Assembly (NCBI GenBank): GCA_003254905.1
Contig: QANU01006361.1
Location: 424,408-488,407, forward strand
Length of the DNA stretch: 64,000 nt
Source of the DNA: Nissolia schottii
Lineage: Eukaryota > Streptophyta > Magnoliopsida > Fabales > Fabaceae
Reading direction: 5' to 3'
In this document: in pieces, positions 46,901 through 58,411 of the stretch
Position numbering within the stretch: position 1 is the first letter of the stretch
Layout of the letters: each line of letters begins with the position of its first letter
Position numbers and translations under genes: made by a program
The notes under the pieces: model-generated
What the model was told of the DNA's origin: nothing
The model's input: the letters and a program-made list of their open reading frames with translations, nothing else
Database searches by the model: none

Positions 46901-47907
46901 TCGTATTGAATCGTAAGATAAGGAAGCATAACAAAAATATACTTTATATATGACAACATAAACAAAATGACATTTAGACTAAGAATTGACAAAATCAATA
47001 ACATAGAGTTAATACATGAGGGTAAACAAAGGGTCATTGGGAGGTAATTTCGAAAAAAGGAAACAAAAATAAAGGGTTTAGAGTTTAGGGTTGTATCAAG
47101 ACTCATACATATTATTGTACAATTCATATCATGAATCGTATAATTTGCCAAACAATTCAAGCAATTCATCCGGCACTCCGATTCAATTAGACGAGTCATA
47201 CCAAGGCGCATTCGTATCGGGCGATTCGCGATATGAATCGTACGATTTGATAACCGCCGAGAAATACATATATAGAGCCATCAATCAGCCAATGAATCAG
47301 CGCAATTACAGAGCACTTTCATCACTATCCAAGCAACTGAAATTCATGATACTTGGGTCCAGTAAAGATGCATTTTAAAACCTTACGCAACAGATAATTC
47401 AGGTGCCACAAATGTAATACAAGGTAAATTTCAATAAAAAGCATTTTAGCCTGATATTCATGTGACATTGGAATAGCAATAGAGTCTTACAAAACGAAGC
47501 AGAAGCCGCAGGGCGTTTTCGAGTTCTTATCCAATCCCATGATGATCTTCTTGATTTCTCCAGCTCGGGAAAACAGCTCATAGACTTGCTCCTCCGTCGT
47601 GTAAAACGACATGTTCCCAACATACACCGTTGTTGATGCCAAGAGCGCATGCTCAAACTCCTCTTGATTCCCAGGAAACCTTCTATCTCGATATGCCGAA
47701 AGCTTCGACGGATCCTACAACCAAAAAATAAAAATAAAATCAATTATATAGCTAATTAGCTAAACATTTTTATTTTTGAACAAAATGGTCCATAAGGCAT
47801 ATATTATACATGAATATCCAAATGACTAAGTAGATCGATTTTTCTTCTTCTTTTTTTTCCCGAAAAATTGGCACGAGAGAGTAGTGTACCTTAAACAAAG
47901 AAGCCAT
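43986..47907 (-). CDS. CBP20: Nuclear cap-binding protein subunit 2 (CBP20), eight exons
   Basis: Minus-strand exons, in coding order: 47907-47890, 47714-47491, 46835-46697, 46602-46569, 46044-45934, 44533-44480, 44381-44272 and 44060-43986. They join to 254 residues. Residues about 36-107 form an RNA-recognition motif with RNP2 VYVGNM and RNP1 GFCFVLYY. The [20 protein letters not shown] block and DYDPGRGGYGKL follow. The tail is Arg/Ser/Asp/His-rich ([18 protein letters not shown]) and ends DDRKRRA, as in plant CBP20. With CBP80 it binds the m7G cap in the nucleus and acts in splicing, pri-miRNA processing and ABA responses. All introns are GT-AG except intron 4 (AT-AC). Introns 2 and 5 carry transposon-like repeats. 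The first exon is only 18 nt. Confidence 0.95.
45372..45745. mobile_element. MITE-like insertion in CBP20 intron 5
   Basis: GAGACATAGACAAAAATC and GGGACACAAGGACAAGACAC on the left pair, as reverse complements, with GTCACTGTCCCCATGTCTCT and CTGTCTCAACAACC on the right. The interior is AT-rich. GAGACA/TGTCTC-rich arms are a hallmark I associate with abundant Arachis MITEs (inference, no search). Limits approximate. Confidence 0.55.
46045..46568 (-). other. U12-type AT-AC intron (CBP20 intron 4)
   Basis: On the minus strand the intron opens ATATCCTTTTAAC directly after ...GATCCTG and closes ...TTCCTTAATTCCCCATAC before GCAGAGG. The 5' site matches the U12 consensus ATATCCTT. TTCCTTAAT, about 10 nt before the end, matches the U12 branch site. 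Removing it exactly restores DPGRGGYGKL, conserved in CBP20. No GT-AG alternative near here keeps the frame. I recall that the Arabidopsis CBP20 gene also has an AT-AC intron. Confidence 0.92.
46850..47255. mobile_element. Dispersed inverted-repeat element in CBP20 intron 2
   Basis: Begins GGTTATCAACGCGAGTATTG and ends CGTACGATTTGATAACC, which pair as imperfect inverted ends. The left half shows strong similarity to 63777-64000. Shared pieces include AATCGTAAGATA-like, GGAAACATAACAAAAATATA-like, GACTAAGAATTGACAAAA and GGGAGGTAATTT. No coding region. It starts 14 nt from the intron's 3' splice site. Confidence 0.75.
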
Positions 47908-48794
47908 ATGTCACTCAGAAACTTAGCCGCAACACTGTTACGTCCACCCGAAGCGAAAATTCATCAAAACAAGCAAAGAAACAAAGGAGGTGGAAGAAGT
48001 TGAACCTTCACCGAAGACGAGTTTAGAGCACGGAAAATCCAAACGACACAGACACACTTATCAATCCAGTCCGGCGCGGCGGTGACAGTCACTGGCAGGG
48101 GGCCGGTGTTGCGACTTGCACCGTGTTGCTGTATGTTGCGGTGGAGAAGGGGAACTAAGGTAGCAGCTAGGGTTTTTTTTAGATTGGGTTGTATAGGTGA
48201 TTGTTTGGGTTGTTTTTTTTTTATTTTTATTTTTTTACGACGGCCTCTATTTTTATTTATATCACATAAAAGATTTTCTTAACCATGAGGGGTGCATTTT
48301 AATTTTTAGCAGTGATTCTATTAAAAAAAAAATTATGACATAAATAAAAATAAAATAAAATTTCATGATAACACATTTAGTATATTTATTTATGTAAACT
48401 TTAATTGAAAATAATTACTAGTTCGACAAAAGTTATGCTCAGATAATTTTGAAAAAGATTCAATTTTTTTTTTCACCCTTTCTCCTCTGATATTTGCGCA
48501 GTTTCTATTGGTAAATGGAGCTGTGGAGTAGTTTCACACAAGTGTTTGTTCGACTAACACTAGTGCACCGCTGAATTTTAATACATGTATTAAAATAGTT
48601 GAAACTAATGAGTGTTTTTGTATTCTTAATCTCCTCCTCCTAATGTCATCCAACACTTTACTGCGGACTACAGAGGAACTCACTGCCTAAGGCTTTAGTT
48701 CTTTGTCATTTATTTTTTAATGTAAAAATAAATAAATAAAAATTTAAAATTTATTTATTTTATGAAATTATTATTCCATATTCTTTTAAGAATG
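47908..48794. other. CBP20 leader/promoter and AT-rich flank
   Basis: About 47908-48180 is the GC-richer CBP20 5' region, followed by AT-rich DNA. No gene recognised; the frame at 48082-48282 is unsupported. Confidence 0.5.
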
Positions 48795-49068
48795 AGGGGA
48801 AGGGTGAATATATAGGCTACTGGGGTTGGATTAGCCAACACGACGGGCGAATTCAGGTTGAATTCACCAAACGCGTTGGCAATTTTAGTGTTTTAGGGAT
48901 TTAGTGTTTTGTTCTAAAATCGCCAACCGTGTTGGTAAATTTGACGTGGACGTCCACGCGTCTCGCGGAGTCCACGTCAGCCAAAACAGGAGTAATTACG
49001 TGATATGTTTTGAAACGGGGTATTTTGATAATTTGTTCCTGTAACAGGGGCAAAAGAGTAAAAAACTC
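48795..49068 (-). mobile_element. Solo TIR related to the Mutator-like element at 15.4-23.1 kb
   Basis: Reads in the same order as the right TIR: GAATATATAGGC, then GGCGAATTC units, an ATCGCCAACCGTGTTGG unit, an ACGCG palindromic block (GTCCACGCGTCTCGCGGA), CGTCAGCCAAAACAGGAGTA, and AGGGGCAAAAGAGTAAAAAACTC. The outer end is at 49068. The other end of this copy is not in the window, so it is a remnant or a solo end. More diverged than the two TIRs are from each other. Confidence 0.75.
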
Positions 49069-50301
49069 TTTTTTTTTCCGTGCTAGACATGTATGTATGG
49101 GTTACGAATTTTGGGCTTGCAAGTTTTAGTTCTTTTTTGTCCATAGGAAGCTTCAGGAATGGGCTTGTTTGATGGATTGTGGGGTTCTTGACACAATCGG
49201 AGCTGTTGTCGTGGCAAGGCCAGCTCCATCTTAACTTATTCATGGGTTTGGACATGTTTGAGCTGAAACGCTTGATGCACACTTATTAGACTTGTTTTGA
49301 ATTGCATTGAAGTTAACACTATGGTTATAATGAAAAAAGTTCAGCAGCACGGTCAAAACATTACATAAGCAAGGACAAACCCACGGGGGTGGTTTGCAGG
49401 GGTTGTGCCCCCTTCTATATATATAATACTTTATGTATATCAATAACATCAAAATTATGGTGGTAGATTTCACATATAATGTAAGCTACTAACCTTCCTC
49501 ATTCTAATTCCAACAACTTCAATTTTTCATTTTTCACCCATTTAAATTTTAATTAGTTAAAAATTTCATCTTATTCTATAAATTTTCTTATAAGTTTTAC
49601 ACTTTTACTTTAATCTTTCATTCCTTTGCACTCAATTATAAAAATTTAATGACAAATTTAATAACAATAAACTATGAAGTGTTTATTTCTATTTACAATG
49701 CAGCCTCTACCCCGCACCCTATTTATGTATGTGGAGTGTAAAGAAATGGCACAAAGTGATGCCTTCCAAAGCCAATGACACCTACAGTAATGGAAAATAT
49801 GCTTCTTGTGAGTACATGAAAAAGAGGTTTAATTTTTGTGTGAGATGCTTTAAAAAAAACAAAAATGCTAATTGTTCACATAAAAATAAAAATATTATTT
49901 ATACAATTAAAAATAAATATTTAACAAACATTAAAAAATAAAAAATAAAAAATAAATATTATCAAACACTCCAAATGAATAATATTAAATGAAGACAATA
50001 TTTGTTTCTTGATTTATGACCTATAAGTAGCACTAAATTCACAGACCACAAACACCGTGCGAGGAATTCAAAATTCTGCCAACCTCGCGCGTTAGTAGAA
50101 CATAGTAGCAAACTTCAACATAAGGCTTTTCCATTTTCGCGTTCCTCTCTTCTTCTTCACCAACAGCATCAAAATCTCTGCGATCCGACGCGGATCCTTT
50201 ATTGTCGTCTTAATGATCTTCAATTCCCAAGTGTTAATTATCCTTCTATTCAATCAATTCGTAAACCATTCTTAGCATTTGGGGTTTTAGGGTTTGGAGC
50301 G
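49069..50301. other. Intergenic and 5' region of the WSS1-like gene
   Basis: 49340-49430 has a GGGGGTGGTTTGCAGGGG stretch that looks retroelement-like but cannot be placed. 50040-50301 is the likely leader of the WSS1-like gene, with TCTTCTTCTTCACC. Confidence 0.45.
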
Positions 50302-53300
50302 ATGAACGTGGGCGACCTCAACAAGGTTTGGGAAATCAAAGCTCTGAAGAGGAAACCAGGGGAAGAAGAAGCCACCAAGATATTGGAGAAGATAGCCAAA
50401 CAGGTCCAACCGATCATGCGCAAGCATAAATGGAGGGTCAAGCTTCTCTCTGAATTCTGGTAATTCGAATTTTCTAATTTTTCTCCCTTTTATTTATTTA
50501 TTTATTATTATTTTTTTCTGCGATTCGATTCGCTTCCTGTTCAAATTTCGGTGACGGGTAATGCAGGAAAAAAAAATGAAAAAACCGAAGCCATGGAGTT
50601 CGGGAGGGGAAGTTTTCATCTTAGGTGAAAAACACCGTTCTAAACCATTGATATTAATATTTTAGTACTAAACAATTTGTCCCCTTTTTTTATTTATGTG
50701 CTTGTTGATTGCACTAAAATTTGATTCGGTTCAGATAAAACATTGTAAATTTTGTGTTTAAACTACAGCTTGTTAAGAACTTTTTAAAGCTTGATTTGGT
50801 TTCTGCTAATCCGAACCTAAACTGAATAGTTTGAGTAGAAACATTGGTCTTGCTGCTTTTGAAGCTGCGTGCATTTGCTTAATTGTCAAAAATGGTTTTT
50901 TCAGTTTAAGCAATGGAGTGAAATGAGTTTTGATTTTCATCTAGGTGAATTGGTCTTGCTTTTTTTCTATTCCTTGTGCAATGTCTGAAGAACTTGTTGA
51001 CATTATTGTAGCCCGAACAACTCGTCTCTTCTTGGGTTGAATGTTGGAGCTGGTATAAATGTGAAGTTGCGACTACGGAGACCAAACAGGGATTTGGACT
51101 TCTACCCGTTTGATCAAGTTCTGGATACAATGCTTCATGAGCTTTGTCATAATGCCCATGGTCCTCATAATGCCAGCTTCTACAAGCTTTGGGATGAACT
51201 TAGAAAGGTTCTATCTGTTCCTGTCATGTTGTTACTGTACATGCTAAATGACGTTTATTGGATTGCCTGCTTTTTGAAATGCACTCTATATGCTTTAGAC
51301 AATTACCTTCGTACGAGGGCTTTATTTTTAGCATTTGATATCATTTCAAGTCTGTTGTTTTATCCAATATTTTTCTGGTTTAAGTGTTAAGTTTCTTGCA
51401 AAGTTTAATCATATTAGCCATGAACTTCATTATCAAGGTTCCAGATATATGTAATGACCATATTGTTATAATATACTCAAAGCCTTTGTGATGAACTTAG
51501 AAAGGTTCTATTTGTTTCAGTCATTTGGTACTGTGCATGTAAACGGGTGGGTTTTTATTGGATTTTCTTTTCTTTTGAAATGTACTCTCTATGCTTTAGA
51601 CAATTATCTTCATATGAGGGCTTTATTTGTAACATTTCATTTCAAGTGTGTTGTTTAATCCAATATTTTTCTGGTTTAAGGCTTCATTTTCTTTCTAAAC
51701 TCAATGATAATAGCCATGAACTTCACTATCAAGGTTCCAGTTACATGTAATAACCGTATTGCTCTAATCTACTGAAATAATTTTGGTTGAACTTTGAAAG
51801 GTTCTGTTTGATTCAGTCATTTGTTACTGTGCATGCAAAAAGCACAATAAGACTTATTGGATTTCTTGTCTTTCATAATACACTCTCTATGCTTTCGACT
51901 TTTATTGGATTTCTTGTCTTTCATATATACCTTTGTATGGGGGCTTTGTTTTTAACATTTCATTTCAAGTGTGAACTTTTATCCAATATTTTTCTGGTTC
52001 AAGCCTTAAATTTCTTGCTAAATTCAATGGTATTAGCCATGAACTTTATTATCAAGGTTCCAGATATATGTAATGGCCATATTAATATAATCTACCGAAA
52101 ACCTTTGTGATGAACTTAGAAAGGTTTTATTTGTTTCAGTCATTTGTTACTGTGCATGCAAAAATGTTTTTATTGGATTTTCTGTCTTTTGAAAGGCACT
52201 CTATGCTTTAGAAAATTACCTTTGTATGAGGGCTTTATTTGTAACGAGTGTGTTGTTTTATCCAATATTTTCCTGGTTTAAGTCTTAATTTTCGTAAATT
52301 CAATGGTATTAACCATGAACTTCATTATCAAGGTTCCAGTTATATGTAATAACTAATAACCATGTTATAATGTACTCATATCCTTTGGGATGAACTTAGA
52401 TAGGTTCTGTTTGTTTTAGTCATGTTGTTAATGTACATGCAAAATGATTTTTACCGGATTTCCTGCCTTTTGAAATGCAGTCTCTATGCTTTAGACAATT
52501 ACCTTCGTATGTGGGCTTTATTTTTAACATTGCATTTCAAGCGTGTTGTTTTATCCAATATCTTTCTGGTTTAAGCCTTAAGTTTCTTTCTAAATATAAT
52601 GATATTAGCCGTGAACTTCATTATCAAGGTTCGAGTTATATGTAATGACTGTACTGTTATAATCTACTCTAAGCTCTATCGTTCTGAGCATATTTATTAG
52701 TTAAGGTTCCCATAATAATGAAAAAGAAGGGGGATAAAACTTTATTTCCATTGCAATATACCTCCAAGTCTCCAACCACTGGTCTAGCTGGATTTGCAAT
52801 GTAGATATGTATATATTTACATAATCCTCGCCATGAAACATTTCTCGTTTGATGAACTGAGCTTACTTTAAATCACAAAATGTTTTGCAAATGGAAATTT
52901 TTATTATAAAAGTGATTGCTAAGTTGAAAATTTGTTTACCATTGCTTTGAATTCTATGTATGAGACTATGGTTTTCTTCTTAGCAAGTTTCTATATTGAG
53001 CATCTTTTATGCATCTTGCCAAAAGTTGCTATAGTGCATCTTTTATGCATCTTGCCTTTGTTTATTATCCTTCATGTACCATGCTGTAACTCATCATTTA
53101 CAGGAATGTGAAGAGTTGATTGCTAAGGGAATAACTGGTGCTGGAGAAGGGTTTGACCTTCCAGGAAGGCGTTTAGGTGGCTATTCCCGGCAACCTCCAC
53201 TTTCTTCTCTCCGCAAAACTGCACTGGCAGCTGCAGAAAAGAGATCACGTCTGGGATCTCTCCTTCCATCTGGACCTAAACGCCTTGGTGGTGATAATAT

Positions 53301-54203
53301 TATAATGGAAGCGCTTAGTCCAGTACAAGCTGCTGCAATGGCTGCAGAAAGAAGATTACAGGATGACGTATGGTGTGCTTCTCAATCTTGTGAACATTCA
53401 GATCATGAAGATGTTAATGATGAACCTGCTGAGAATCTTGTTAATAAGGGTAAAAATGTAGGAGGCTCAAGGCTACTAGACAATTCTACTCTACCTTTGG
53501 AGCAGATATCTCGAAAAAGAAATCGTGTAATGGATTCAAGCTCACTGGTTCACCAATCTAGTACCTCTAAATTTGTTGATTTAACTGTGGATACACCACA
53601 AATTAGATCTGTCATTGAACATCAGACTGCATCTCAAGGAAGAAGTATTGGATTAGAAAACATTTCACATCCTCAATTCAGTTCTCTGGCAGGATCTAGT
53701 TCTGAAAATTTACTAAATCCATCCAGGCCCCCATCTGGTCGTAATAGAACACCTCATTCTGAAGAACCTGCAATGTGGGAGTGTCTGATGTGCACTCTGT
53801 TAAATAAAGTAAGCATAATATACTGTCTTATTCTTTGCACACTTTTTATTTTTTGGTTTGTTATGAATTATAACAAATACTTTTGGGTAGAATTTAGTCT
53901 TAAAATTATTTTGTTATGTTCCCTGATTTCATCTGAAGTATATGTTTAGTGCTCTCTACCTATGTTATACTGCCTTTTCTAATGCGTGTGAATGATGTTT
54001 GACCACTGCAGACATTAGCTCCCATATGTGAGTTGTGTGGCACAGAACAGCCAAAAGATGTTGCAACCAAATATAGCACTTGGGCATGTAAATTCTGTAC
54101 GTTGGAAAACAGTGTGAAGTTGGAGAAATGCTCGGCTTGTGATCAGTGGAGATACTCTCTTGGCCCACCAGTGTCAACCCGGGCACCTAACCTTGGCACT
54201 TGA
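50302..54203 (+). CDS. WSS1: WSS1-like WLM-domain metalloprotease with RanBP2 zinc fingers, four exons
   Basis: Exons 50302-50459, 51012-51207, 53104-53808 and 54012-54203 join in frame to 416 residues. Residues 1-118 hold the WLM domain: VWEIKALKRKPG, then DTMLHELCHNAHGPH, with the zinc/catalytic HELCH motif at 95-99 and the third His at 105. Next are GFDLPGRRLGG, a linker with the SUMO-interaction-like FVDLTV, and two RanBP2-type zinc fingers at the C-terminus (WECLMCTLL...CELC and WACKFCTLE...CSAC). WSS1/SPRTN-type proteases remove DNA-protein crosslinks and bind SUMO and Cdc48 in the nucleus; the plant WSS1A family has this layout. The ATG at 50302 starts the conserved MNVGDLNKVWEI. Intron 2 is an expanded tandem array. 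Confidence 0.93.
51191..52677 (+). repeat. Five tandem ~300-bp repeats in WSS1 intron 2, starting in exon 2
   Basis: Units begin at 51191, 51488, 51785, 52107 and 52387 (spacing 297, 297, 322, 280) with GGGATGAACTTAGAAAGGTT or close variants. Each contains ATGCAAAA...TTTTTATTGGATT, CTCTATGCTTTAGACAATTA, GAGGGCTTTATTT, ATCCAATATTTTTCTGGTTT and CATGAACTTCATTATCAAGG. The first unit includes the last 17 nt of exon 2 and the real splice donor. Confidence 0.9.
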
Positions 54204-54383
54204 GCAGAACTGTGAATTTTACTATGAGCACTTTAAAGTGGTAGCACTGGTAGTCTGCTACTTAATGGAACAAGTTTATTTCAGGCATAAACTTCTCCAC
54301 CTATTTTAGTTATATTACCTTTATTTTTCTGAATTGTAAATACACAGGCAGTTCCTTCTTTGTTCTTTTTTTTTTTTTTTTTT

Positions 54384-54906
54384 NNNNNNNNNNNNNNNNN
54401 NNNNNNNNNNNNNNNNNNNNNNNNNNNNNNNNNNNNNNNNNNNNNNNNNNNNNNNNNNNNNNNNNNNNNNNNNNNNNNNNNNNNNNNNNNNNNNNNNNNN
54501 NNNNNNNNNNNNNNNNNNNNNNNNNNNNNNNNNNNNNNNNNNNNNNNNNNNNNNNNNNNNNNNNNNNNNNNNNNNNNNNNNNNNNNNNNNNNNNNNNNNN
54601 NNNNNNNNNNNNNNNNNNNNNNNNNNNNNNNNNNNNNNNNNNNNNNNNNNNNNNNNNNNNNNNNNNNNNNNNNNNNNNNNNNNNNNNNNNNNNNNNNNNN
54701 NNNNNNNNNNNNNNNNNNNNNNNNNNNNNNNNNNNNNNNNNNNNNNNNNNNNNNNNNNNNNNNNNNNNNNNNNNNNNNNNNNNNNNNNNNNNNNNNNNNN
54801 NNNNNNNNNNNNNNNNNNNNNNNNNNNNNNNNNNNNNNNNNNNNNNNNNNNNNNNNNNNNNNNNNNNNNNNNNNNNNNNNNNNNNNNNNNNNNNNNNNNN
54901 NNNNNN
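54384..54906. other. Assembly gap (523 N)
   Basis: A run of N preceded by a long T run and followed by an A run. These mononucleotide runs probably caused the break; the length may be a placeholder estimate. Confidence 0.99.
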
Positions 54907-55671
54907 AAAAAAAAAAACAAAAACAAAATACAGAGAGATGGTAAGGAAGTGAGTTAACATGTCCTCATTCCTCTCAAGTCCACTTTTTGTGTGAAATTGG
55001 GAAGCTCCAAAGACATTTGAGTTTTTTGAGTTACGAGAAAAAGGACAGGGAAGTCATGAAAAGGAAAGGAAATGAAGGGATTTAAAGGGTTTTTCTTACT
55101 CTTGTTCATGTATGTAAAAAAGAAAGAAAGAGGAAACTGAGAGTTTATAATACATTTTTATAATTTTATCATTTTGAAAATAAATAAATATTATTAATAT
55201 ATTTATAAAAATGGCATTTAAACATTTTAATAAGGATGAGTGAGTACATTATATTAAAATTTAATATAAAACCCCCCAATTTGGTGTAACCATTAAATGA
55301 GAGATGATAAAATTCTCAAAAGCTCTTCCTTCTTAAAATGTAAAACTCGTGAATAAAGATAATCTCTAAACATCAACAAATAATAATTCATCAAATTAAA
55401 AACGGGTCTCATTTTAATACAATATTAGTATTTTTTGAGGTAGTAAAATATTAGTATAAAGTTTTTTTCTTTTATCAAATTATATAATTTTTTGCAGGGC
55501 TGTTGAAATATTAATTAAGGAGTTTTAACATTTTTGATGATGTAAGAATACACAATTGAATAATGATGTAACAGTTTTCTATAAAATAATATATAAAATT
55601 ATTCCCCAAAAGAAATTAACTAATGGAAAAAGTTTACAACTTTTTTATTCTTCTCATCTTTTGGCTATTAG
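54907..55671. other. AT-rich intergenic, nothing recognised
   Basis: A-rich flank of the gap and AT-rich DNA up to the TRIM-like element. Confidence 0.5.
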
Positions 55672-56423
55672 TGTTAAGCATTGTCAGTGGACAGGTGAAG
55701 CAAATACAAGAGAATAAGAGATTGCAGGGAATAATTTGGAACATATTAATGATGTTGTGTTGTGATTACAATGAGAAATGCCTATTTATAGGCTAAGTAT
55801 AGAATCAAGAAATAACGATAGAATAAAATTAAATCTGACTAAATCAATTGTAAATCAATTTAAGATAAGATATAATAATATCTTCATTTATTCTTAACAT
55901 CCTTCCTCAAGTTAAAACTCTACCATTAAGTAGAGACGGTTTGAAAGGCAAGAACGGCAATAGGAGTCTGCAAGGAGGCAAGAATAATGAGTCGTATGCA
56001 CGCAACATAAGCAAGAACGATGGACTGAATCTCAGAGTACCGGAAGCGAAAAGAGACTATACAAAGATAGTCGATTAGGAGACATAGATGATACACAGGT
56101 CATGATGGATGTCATGACTTTGATACCATGTTAAGCATTGTGGACATGACAGATACACAGGTCATTGTGGATGCCATGACTTTGATACCGTTGTGGGTGG
56201 ATGGGTGAGGGGACAATAACAAATACAAGAGAATAAGAGATTATAGAGAATAATTTGAAATATACTAATGTTGTTGTGTTGTGATTACAATGAGAAACGC
56301 CTATTTATAGATTAAGTATAGAATCAAGAAATAATGAAAGAGTAAAATTAAATATGACTAAATCAATTATAAATCAATTTAAGATAAGCTATGATATAAT
56401 AGTATTTTAATTTATTCTTAATA
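55672..56423 (-). mobile_element. TRIM-like miniature copia-type retrotransposon, TSD ATTAG
   Basis: Terminal repeats at 55672-55899 (228 bp) and 56129-56423 enclose only about 230 bp. On the minus strand each begins TGTTAAGAATAAA (TATTAAGAATAAA in the right copy) and ends AATGCTTAACA. After the right-hand copy comes TGGTATCAAAGTC, the usual Met-tRNA primer site. Before the left-hand copy is a polypurine tract (TTGAGGAAGGA). ATTAG flanks both sides (55667-55671 and 56424-56428). No coding capacity. The right repeat is longer because it holds a second copy of the primer/leader stretch (GCCATGACTTTGATACC). Confidence 0.88.
56129..56215 (-). repeat. Duplicated primer-binding/leader segment inside one TRIM LTR
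   Basis: TGTCATGACTTTGATACC at 56110-56127 is repeated as TGCCATGACTTTGATACC at about 56172-56189, with the preceding GATACACAGGTCAT shared. This places a second primer-binding-like sequence within the LTR. Confidence 0.75.
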
Positions 56424-56428
56424 ATTAG

Positions 56429-56642
56429 TATAATTCAAATAGACTAAGGTCATTTTTTGTTTGTTGGTTATGTTTTTAATTGAAACCATTTAAAAAAACA
56501 ACTAAACATATAATCTTTAGTCAATGCTCATTCGTGAAGGCTCAAATTGGTCACAACCCCTCGTGGACCTAGTGAAGCATGTTGCAAGGAAGAAATGCGC
56601 TTAAAAAATGCATCAAATGAGACATTGGCAGAGGGGATCGTG
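56429..56642. other. Short spacer, nothing recognised
   Basis: Between the TRIM and the copia 3' LTR. AT-rich. Confidence 0.4.
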
Positions 56643-57098
56643 TGTTAGAAATCCTTAATTCTTTATTATCCCAAGATCATCCATGTTAAATTATCAAGAA
56701 GATAAATAGACTAGATGCGGAAGCGTACCTGAATTCTTAGAAATTAATATTGATGTTTGGAGATGCGGTTATTGGCCTTCCTCAACCAAAATCTCTTTTG
56801 ATGGGGAAGGAGACTGCAAAGTGATTTTGGTGTGTTAGGGACAAAAATCCTCATTACCTGTTTATAATTGGCTAGTGGTTCCCATAGAACCCTAAAAGCC
56901 AATAAAAATAGGCGGGGGCGACTATTACCCATTTCAGGTCCAAACCAATATAGTAGTCTGACTTATTCCTTTATTTAATTTCATCAAACATTAGTGAGAC
57001 CAACATATTATAAGTCATAAAAAATAGTTAATATGATTATATTCATAATTATATATGTAGCCCACAAAAATAGATTAAGGAAATATAATTTCCTAACA
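56643..57098 (-). mobile_element. 3' LTR of a truncated copia element
   Basis: On the minus strand it starts TGTTAGGAAATTATATTTCC and ends GATTTCTAACA. It is preceded by the purine-rich CAAATGAGAGAT, a likely polypurine tract. It is downstream of the RNase H remnant in the same orientation, the normal order for a copia 3' end. Confidence 0.75.
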
Positions 57099-57479
57099 AT
57101 CTCTCATTTGGGCTATAGATATTGTCTCGAGATAATCATATCATAAAATAAACTTTAAGTGCGCATTTGAATGCTATTTTTATTTAACTACTTAAATAAT
57201 CTGGTCCATCTCAGTGATGGAACTACTACAGTTTTCATCACATTAAAGTCGTGACTGAACCACGATGATCACCATACTGATATACTTAATAAATAGATCA
57301 AGTTTGGATAAGTAACATGGAAATTACATGTAAAATGATCTCATTTATGTCTATTTTCTTTATGAGATCAAAATAATTCAGAGTGAAAACAAAATAATTG
57401 AATACTTTACTTTTGCGAAAAAAATATCCTTAAACATAAGGTTTGTCTAACAAAAATGAGCATCCCAATGCACACTCCC

Positions 57480-58080
57480 ACTAATCCAATATATCATTAA
57501 AATGATATTACACTCATTTGAGTATTATTCATGTAAGACCTTGGGTGATAGTTCCTTAATGAGCGGATCCGCAATCTTGGAGTTTGTGCTAATATGCTCT
57601 ATAGATAATTGACCACTCTAAACTCTTTCTTTATATGACTGCTAAAATATTGTCATAATACAACTTAATGGTCTTCCAATTTCATCCATAATTTGCAGCC
57701 CTTATGACAAAAGTTCGCAATCATTTTACATAATTGAATGTCTCATAACAAGCTATTAAACCAACTGCAATGGTAGATGAAACAATGAGTGTCTGGTCAA
57801 CACTCTTCCGGATAGCTTTTTCACCAAGCATATAAATATAACTTGAATTGAATCTATGACTATTTTGACATCCACCAAAGTCAAAGTTTGAACCCTTAAT
57901 GATTTTTATCTGATTTGACTTCTTGTATGTAAACATAAATTTTTCCCACACTTTGCGGAGGAAAACTTACTTACGAATTTTTTTAATTCACAACACAATG
58001 TCAATTGGCTTGCTCCAAAATGAAATTTTATGACAAAATCCGTAGGTATTATCTACGAAAATTTCACAGCAAATTTTCAT
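57480..58080 (-). pseudogene. Copia RNase H / pol C-terminal remnant
   Basis: Minus-strand reading gives SNFDFGGCQNSHRFNSSYIY, MLGEKAIRKSVDQTLIVSST and GLIACYE. These correspond to the conserved D-x-D-x-A-G-C...S-G-Y and W-x-S-x-K-Q-x2-x-A-x-S-(S/T)-x-E-A blocks of plant Ty1/copia RNase H. Pieces equivalent to the copia C-terminus (LRTFVTRAANYG, YYDNILAVI, TITQGLT) follow across many stops down to about 57480. The A-E pair after SST is altered (TIAVGLIACYE). No upstream RT or integrase is present, so it is 5'-truncated and dead. Confidence 0.75.
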
Positions 58081-58411
58081 AGGTATTTCACTATTTTTTA
58101 GTAGTGGCTTGGCTCATATAAATCGAACCTCATTAAAATTTTTCAAGAAAAAACTTAAGTGAAAAAAAACCGTCAGGAACCCATTACTAGCATCTTTGGT
58201 ATGAAAAGACCGGAAATGAAGTGATGACATTGCAAAGTAGAATTTAAGAGCAAATGCAAATGTACAATTGTTTTGAACTTGTAATATTCCTACTCAAACT
58301 AATTGAGTAAGTGAGACTATAAATTAGAAAAACTAATGATAATTTATTAAATTATTTCGAAAGATGCTAAAGACTACTGAAGCGTAAACAAAATTGATTT
58401 TTTTTTTATAA

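Noticed and set aside
53809..53949. Continuation of the WSS1 frame past 53808
   Set aside because: The GTAAGC donor and the zinc-finger continuation at 54012 show that this is intron read-through.
54310..54960. Long open frames on both strands
   Set aside because: They consist almost entirely of gap N positions.
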